From Pseudanabaena yagii GIHE-NHR1 (lineage in GTDB: Bacteria > Cyanobacteriota > Cyanobacteriia > Pseudanabaenales > Pseudanabaenaceae): a stretch of DNA of 64,000 bases. Each line of letters begins with the position of its first letter. The stretch's first letter is position 1. The notes below the pieces were generated by a model that saw nothing but the letters and a program-made list of their open reading frames with translations, searched no databases and was not told the origin of the DNA. The stretch covers positions 620,001 through 684,000 of the forward strand of contig NZ_JAAVJL010000001.1 in NCBI RefSeq assembly GCF_012863495.1, given 5' to 3'. The position numbers and the translations under genes were made by a program. This document shows, one piece after another, positions 59,875 to 64,000 of this stretch.

Positions 59875-60139
59875 TAGAGACTATCAAGAGTATTTAATTA
59901 ATTCGCTCAAAGATCCTGAAAGGGCGGCTGGATATATTACGGCGATTTTGGAGGAACCCGATCCTGAGCCTGAGTTGTTGGCTTTGGCGCTTGATGATGT
60001 GGCGATCGCATTGGGTGGTGAAGGCGATCGCCAATGGGTGAAAGATTTTGGTGCGAGTGGTAAAATTCAAGCGGTGTATGAGTTGGCGGCGTGGTTGGAT
60101 AGTTTGGGGCTAAAGCTAACGGTAACGGTTAAACCTTAG
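59849..60139 (+). CDS. HigA-like antitoxin, copy 2
   Basis: The 96-residue protein has the same core as copy 1 (YLINSLKDPERAAGYITAIL, ALDDVAIALGGEGDRQWVKD, FGASGKIQAVYELAAWLDSL) but ends soon after with LKLTVTVKP, lacking the tail. The different C-termini could insulate the two modules from each other. Stop at 60139, 104 bp before the NACHT gene. Confidence 0.86.
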   Translation: MQSVKVPTSRDYQEYLINSLKDPERAAGYITAILEEPDPEPELLALALDDVAIALGGEGDRQWVKDFGASGKIQAVYELAAWLDSLGLKLTVTVKP

Positions 60140-60243
60140 ATATTGCTTATTTGTCCTTAACTGTCGTTATTCGTCCTTCCATGTTTAAGTCACTTGTGAC
60201 AAGCTTTGATTATTGATTTAGTTTGTTAATTTCTACAGCAACT

Positions 60244-63200
60244 ATGGGACAACTACGAGATCGCAGTTTACATTTCACGCCCAAAGGTATTGCTCTCATA
60301 GAAGAAGCGATGCAAGGAAAAGATTGGGATAAAAGTCAACTTGCGGAACAAGTAGAAATTTCCTATGAATCAATATGTAGGTACTTGCGGGGTGAGCGTC
60401 CTCCTCAAAGAAAGAATATAGAGATCATCGCAAAGCGATTGGGACTTAAGCCAATTGATCTAGTCAATCCTGATGAATGGACTTCATCAACTAAAGATAG
60501 TGAGACAAAAACAAATTTAGTAGATTGGCGAAGCGTAAGTAAGGGAATGTTAGAGAATTTGAAGAGGCTGACTACTGAGGCTTTAACTGCTGGAGATGGG
60601 ATTCGCTTTGACTTTGATGATGTTTTTGTGCCTTTAGGCGTGGTGGAGCGTCAAGAAAGAACTAAACGGAAAGAAAATGATGGTGCGCCCGATCGCGGAT
60701 CTGAGTTGTATGAGGAAAAGGTAACGCCGATTACTCATGATGAGTTTTTTGAAGATGTGCTTTTACGGGGTAATACGAGATACAGCGATGGTAAACGGAT
60801 TGCGGTGATTGGGGAGGCGGGAGCAGGAAAAACTACGCAGTTACAGAAAATTGGTTCTTGGTTGCTGGAAAAAAGTGATGATATTCCAATTTGGATTTCT
60901 TTAACAGATTTGGGAGCAAAAAGTCTAAGGGAATATCTATTTGAAAACTGGGTGCGTGAGGCTTCGGGAGAGATTGAGGCTGCACCGCAAGCATGGAAAG
61001 ATTCACTAGGAGATGCGATCGCGTCTGGAAAGGTTTGGTTATTGCTGGATGGTGTTGATGAGATGACGGTTAGCAATCCGCTTTCCTATCTGTCAACTCA
61101 ATTAAAAGAAGGCTGGCTCAAGAATGTGCGAGTTGTTTTGACTTGTCGGGTAAATGTTTGGGATGGCGGGAAAAATGCGCTGACAGGTTTTGATGTTTAT
61201 CGAAATTTAGATTTTGATTATCCTGATGATGTATATAAATTCATTGGTAAGTGGTTTGCTCGCGCTCCAGAGTTGGCAGGGAGTTTAACGCAAGCTTTGG
61301 AACAGTCAGGGAAAGAGCGCATCCGCGATATGGTGAAAAATCCTTTGCGGTTGACTTTGCTTTGTTTTAGCTGGCAGAAATTACAAGGTGGACTTCCTGA
61401 AACTAAGGCAGGACTGTATGAATGGTTTGTGAATACTTTTTATGACTGGAAACGAGAAGAAGTTGAGAAAGTAACAGGAGTTGAAATTAATAGCAGCAAA
61501 ATTAAGGAACTTAATAAGGCTTTAGGGGAATTAGCTAAAGCAGCTATAGATAGTGAAAGTTCTCGCTTTCGACTGACTGAGACATTTATTAGAAATAATA
61601 TGAATCCTGCTCTATTCGATCTTGCAGATAAGCTGAACTGGTTAAATAAGGTTGGTGATGCCGCAGAAAATTCTCTAGAGTCGGTTTATGCTTTTTATCA
61701 CCCATCATTTCAAGAGTATTTTGCTGCTTTAGCGATCAATGATTGGCGATTCTTTTTACCTAGTTCTCTGAATGATTTGAAAAGTTATGACTATCCTATT
61801 TTTGATGCTAGATGGGATGAGGTTATTCTATTGTGGTTTGGGCGAGAGGATATCGAGAGAGAAGAGAAAGAGGATTTTATTAGTGCTTTAATTGATTTTG
61901 ATGATGGGTGTGGTGATTTTCCAGAGCCTATCAATAGAGGTTTCTATAGCTTTCGAGCTTATCTTTATGCAGCAATTTGTTTACAAGAATTTAGAAAATG
62001 TAGAAATTCCAAGCTAATTATCAAGCAAATTATTGAATGGGCATTAATTATTGAAAGATTAGTAGAGTGTGACGAATTAATTGAAATAATTCAAGACTCA
62101 ATTTGCGGTGATGCAAGGTTTATTTTAGAAAAAATCCAACAAGATTTAACTGAGGAGATTTTACTTGAATTTATTCAAACTTATCAATCTGAAGAGTGGT
62201 TAAGGTGGGACTTCGCAAAAAGTTTAGTACTAATTTCTAACAATATACAAACTCAGAAATTAGCAATAAAAGAAATTATTGACTTGATGAATAATTCTGA
62301 ATGTAAAGATATGCGTTTGGCATCTATAGAAAGTTTAGGATATCTAATAGATGACTTAGAAGAGCTAAAATCTATAAATATTGATAATGAAATTAAAAGA
62401 TTAATAGTCTATGCTCTTATTGAGCTAATTCAGGACTTAAAATGCGAATCCACCTGTACAGAAGCTGCAAGAGTATTAAGTGGAATAATAACTGATGATG
62501 AAAAAAACATAGTAATTTTATGCTTAATTGATTTGATGAAAAAAGCAACGTATGAGGAAACTATTAGTCAAGCAGTACAAAGCCTACAAGAAATTGCTAC
62601 TGACAGTAATAGCAAAATATTTGCAACAAAACACCTCATAAATTTAATAAACAAAACAGAAGATGAAGATATTCTCAGAAATGTTATATACAGTTTAGGG
62701 ATAATTGCGAATGATGATGAAAGTCGAAAGCTTGCATTGCCTTGTCTTATTCAACTATTAGACGAATTAGAAGACGAATGGTTGGATATTGCTATTATAG
62801 ACAGCTTAAGACAAATAGCTATTGATCATAGTAGTAAGCAATCTGCAATCATAAAACTGCTATTTCTAATAAGAGCATCTAAAGATAATGGAATAGTAAT
62901 TTTTGCGGCAAATAATTTAGCTTTAATAAGTACTGATAATGATGAAAAAATGTTTGCTTTGTCTACAATTATTAATTTGATAAAAACATCAATCGATGAA
63001 GATGTTAAAAGTTTAGGGGCTTGGAGTTTGGGTAATATTGCTTGTGATAGTGATAGCAGAGCAATATCAGTGCAAGTGCTAATTAGTCTTATAGATAAAT
63101 ATCAAGATGATTCTGATCTAAGTGATGTGGTTGAAAGTTTAATATTAATTGCTGAAGATAGTAACTTTAATCCTTTAGTACTACCAGCGATTTCTAAAAT

Positions 63201-64000
63201 AATTAAAAAAACTAATAACGATGTAACACTTGAGCTTATAGCTAATAGGATAGTACGCATTGATACTGATAAAGAAGGTAAAAAAAATATAGTATCTTCA
63301 TTGATTGAAATCATCAATAAATCCGAAGATGAATATACAAATTGGCAAGCGATTAGGAGCTTAAAAAAGATTGCAAATGATAGCGAGATGATGGAATTTG
63401 TAGGGCTAGAGCTTATTAGTCTTTTACAAAAAACTAATTGCCAATCTACGCTTAAAAATATTGCTAGATGTTTAGGTAATGTATCCATAAATATAGAATG
63501 TAAAAATTTAGTAATATCTACTCTTAATAAGTTATTTCTCGAATCTAATGGAGAAGACATAGGTGGGAGTACTTTATGGCAATTAGGAAATCTTTTAAAA
63601 GACACATCCTCAGAACTTTCACAATCTATAGTTGCTAATTTCAGCAATAAACTTACTTTTGATAACTACAAAGAAAATATTGTTAAATATAAGGATTATT
63701 ACAATACAGTTTGGTGCTGCGCTCAAAACATGAGCTATCCAGCTTTCTACAAAGCGTGGCATCTCTATCGCAATTTAGAAGGTCAACTCATGGATTGCGA
63801 AGCCATACAAAAAGAACTTGATCGCAATACTGATCATCCCGAAATACGCCGTTTAGTTGTCGATATCTGCCAACTCGAACAAGAAAGCGATCCTAATGTA
63901 ATCGCCGAAGAAATCGCTATCAAAATCTTTGACTCGTTAGGGCGTGAGATTCCAGAAATAAATCGTGTCTCTAACCTGAAGCGCGAACTAATTAACCTCA
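60244..64000 (+). CDS. HTH-NACHT-HEAT STAND protein, partial at the right edge
   Basis: An uninterrupted frame from ATG 60244 to the end of the window gives at least 1252 residues. Residues about 15-75 form an XRE-like helix-turn-helix (SQLAEQVEISYESICRYLRG). The NACHT NTPase domain follows, with P-loop GEAGAGKTTQLQ (about 190-201), Walker B VWLLLDGVDEM (about 264-274), VVLTCRVNVW and YAFYHPSFQEYFAAL. From about residue 630 to 1150 there are repeated helical units of about 40 residues (each with an ASIESLGYLI- or VIYSLGIIAND-like motif), i.e. HEAT/ARM-like repeats. The last segment (VWCCAQNMSYPAFYKAWHLY) resembles the NACHT-associated C-terminal domain of cyanobacteria. Bacterial NACHT proteins are phage-sensing defence factors; here an HTH replaces the usual toxic effector, or the effector lies beyond the edge. 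Confidence 0.86.
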   Translation, partial: MGQLRDRSLHFTPKGIALIEEAMQGKDWDKSQLAEQVEISYESICRYLRGERPPQRKNIEIIAKRLGLKPIDLVNPDEWTSSTKDSETKTNLVDWRSVSKGMLENLKRLTTEALTAGDGIRFDFDDVFVPLGVVERQERTKRKENDGAPDRGSELYEEKVTPITHDEFFEDVLLRGNTRYSDGKRIAVIGEAGAGKTTQLQKIGSWLLEKSDDIPIWISLTDLGAKSLREYLFENWVREASGEIEAAPQAWKDSLGDAIASGKVWLLLDGVDEMTVSNPLSYLSTQLKEGWLKNVRVVLTCRVNVWDGGKNALTGFDVYRNLDFDYPDDVYKFIGKWFARAPELAGSLTQALEQSGKERIRDMVKNPLRLTLLCFSWQKLQGGLPETKAGLYEWFVNTFYDWKREEVEKVTGVEINSSKIKELNKALGELAKAAIDSESSRFRLTETFIRNNMNPALFDLADKLNWLNKVGDAAENSLESVYAFYHPSFQEYFAALAINDWRFFLPSSLNDLKSYDYPIFDARWDEVILLWFGREDIEREEKEDFISALIDFDDGCGDFPEPINRGFYSFRAYLYAAICLQEFRKCRNSKLIIKQIIEWALIIERLVECDELIEIIQDSICGDARFILEKIQQDLTEEILLEFIQTYQSEEWLRWDFAKSLVLISNNIQTQKLAIKEIIDLMNNSECKDMRLASIESLGYLIDDLEELKSINIDNEIKRLIVYALIELIQDLKCESTCTEAARVLSGIITDDEKNIVILCLIDLMKKATYEETISQAVQSLQEIATDSNSKIFATKHLINLINKTEDEDILRNVIYSLGIIANDDESRKLALPCLIQLLDELEDEWLDIAIIDSLRQIAIDHSSKQSAIIKLLFLIRASKDNGIVIFAANNLALISTDNDEKMFALSTIINLIKTSIDEDVKSLGAWSLGNIACDSDSRAISVQVLISLIDKYQDDSDLSDVVESLILIAEDSNFNPLVLPAISKIIKKTNNDVTLELIANRIVRIDTDKEGKKNIVSSLIEIINKSEDEYTNWQAIRSLKKIANDSEMMEFVGLELISLLQKTNCQSTLKNIARCLGNVSINIECKNLVISTLNKLFLESNGEDIGGSTLWQLGNLLKDTSSELSQSIVANFSNKLTFDNYKENIVKYKDYYNTVWCCAQNMSYPAFYKAWHLYRNLEGQLMDCEAIQKELDRNTDHPEIRRLVVDICQLEQESDPNVIAEEIAIKIFDSLGREIPEINRVSNLKRELINL

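Noticed and set aside
63102-63647. Minus-strand 181-residue frame
   Set aside because: It lies wholly inside the plus-strand NACHT/HEAT gene, which is open without a stop from 60244 to the window's end; the minus frame is a shadow caused by AT-rich repeats.

Overview
The window looks like chromosomal DNA of a filamentous or unicellular cyanobacterium, most plausibly a Pseudanabaena-like lineage. The palindrome GCGATCGC (HIP1) and its core GATCGC recur throughout. The genes include a cyanobacterial flavodiiron protein, a high-light-inducible one-helix protein, a putative cytochrome b6f assembly factor, XisH/XisI, Uma2 and cyanobacterial SMC and CdaA. The genus is an inference from style; no rRNA or other marker lies in the window, and I saw no tRNA, rRNA or CRISPR array.

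Layout. 1-17.0 kb is mostly housekeeping: a YqiA-type esterase fragment, a phosphoribosyltransferase, flv3-like flavodiiron protein, an HPP membrane protein, the lysA-cdaA-uppS operon (cdaA and uppS coupled by an ATGA overlap), a Wzc-like polysaccharide copolymerase/tyrosine kinase, a tandem-duplicated cobalamin adenosyltransferase, a ferredoxin-MBL fusion, a HerA-like ATPase, an ankyrin protein and ahcY. Most genes end in strong hairpins.

17.0-22.7 kb is an accessory block with the geometry of a decayed integron. It holds a truncated integron-type tyrosine recombinase pointing left, a 40-bp tandem repeat array, and a cargo of a retropepsin pair and a DGPF/YCII-GST-ECF42 sigma operon. The operon is followed within 20 bp by a site that folds like a textbook attC. 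A 335-bp segment beginning exactly at the GTT core triplet of that site is present twice without gaps and flanks the cargo.

22.7-45 kb is again core: map, a PilT-type ATPase, mnmG, two c-di-GMP signalling proteins, an AEC carrier, an AmiC-type amidase, a CSP41-like epimerase, lpxB, rpmI-rplT, smc, a HicAB pair and radA. 45-48.7 kb is a small accessory island: a deleted xisH with intact xisI, then an AAA ATPase and a PIN-like gene that is split by a complete 1065-bp IS1-family element with an 8-bp target duplication. 48.7-57.4 kb returns to mixed core genes (rsmG, tsaB, hli, gpx, ppk1) separated by several families of hairpin repeats.

57.5-64 kb looks like a defence/addiction island: a PLD-type protein with a DUF4258-like partner, two tandem copies of a HigB/HigA-type toxin-antitoxin module each with its own palindromic leader, and a very large HTH-NACHT-HEAT STAND protein that runs off the end of the window (at least 1252 residues). 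The candidates for unusual biology are the integron-like block, the NACHT protein beside duplicated TA modules, and the AAA-PIN pair inactivated by an IS.
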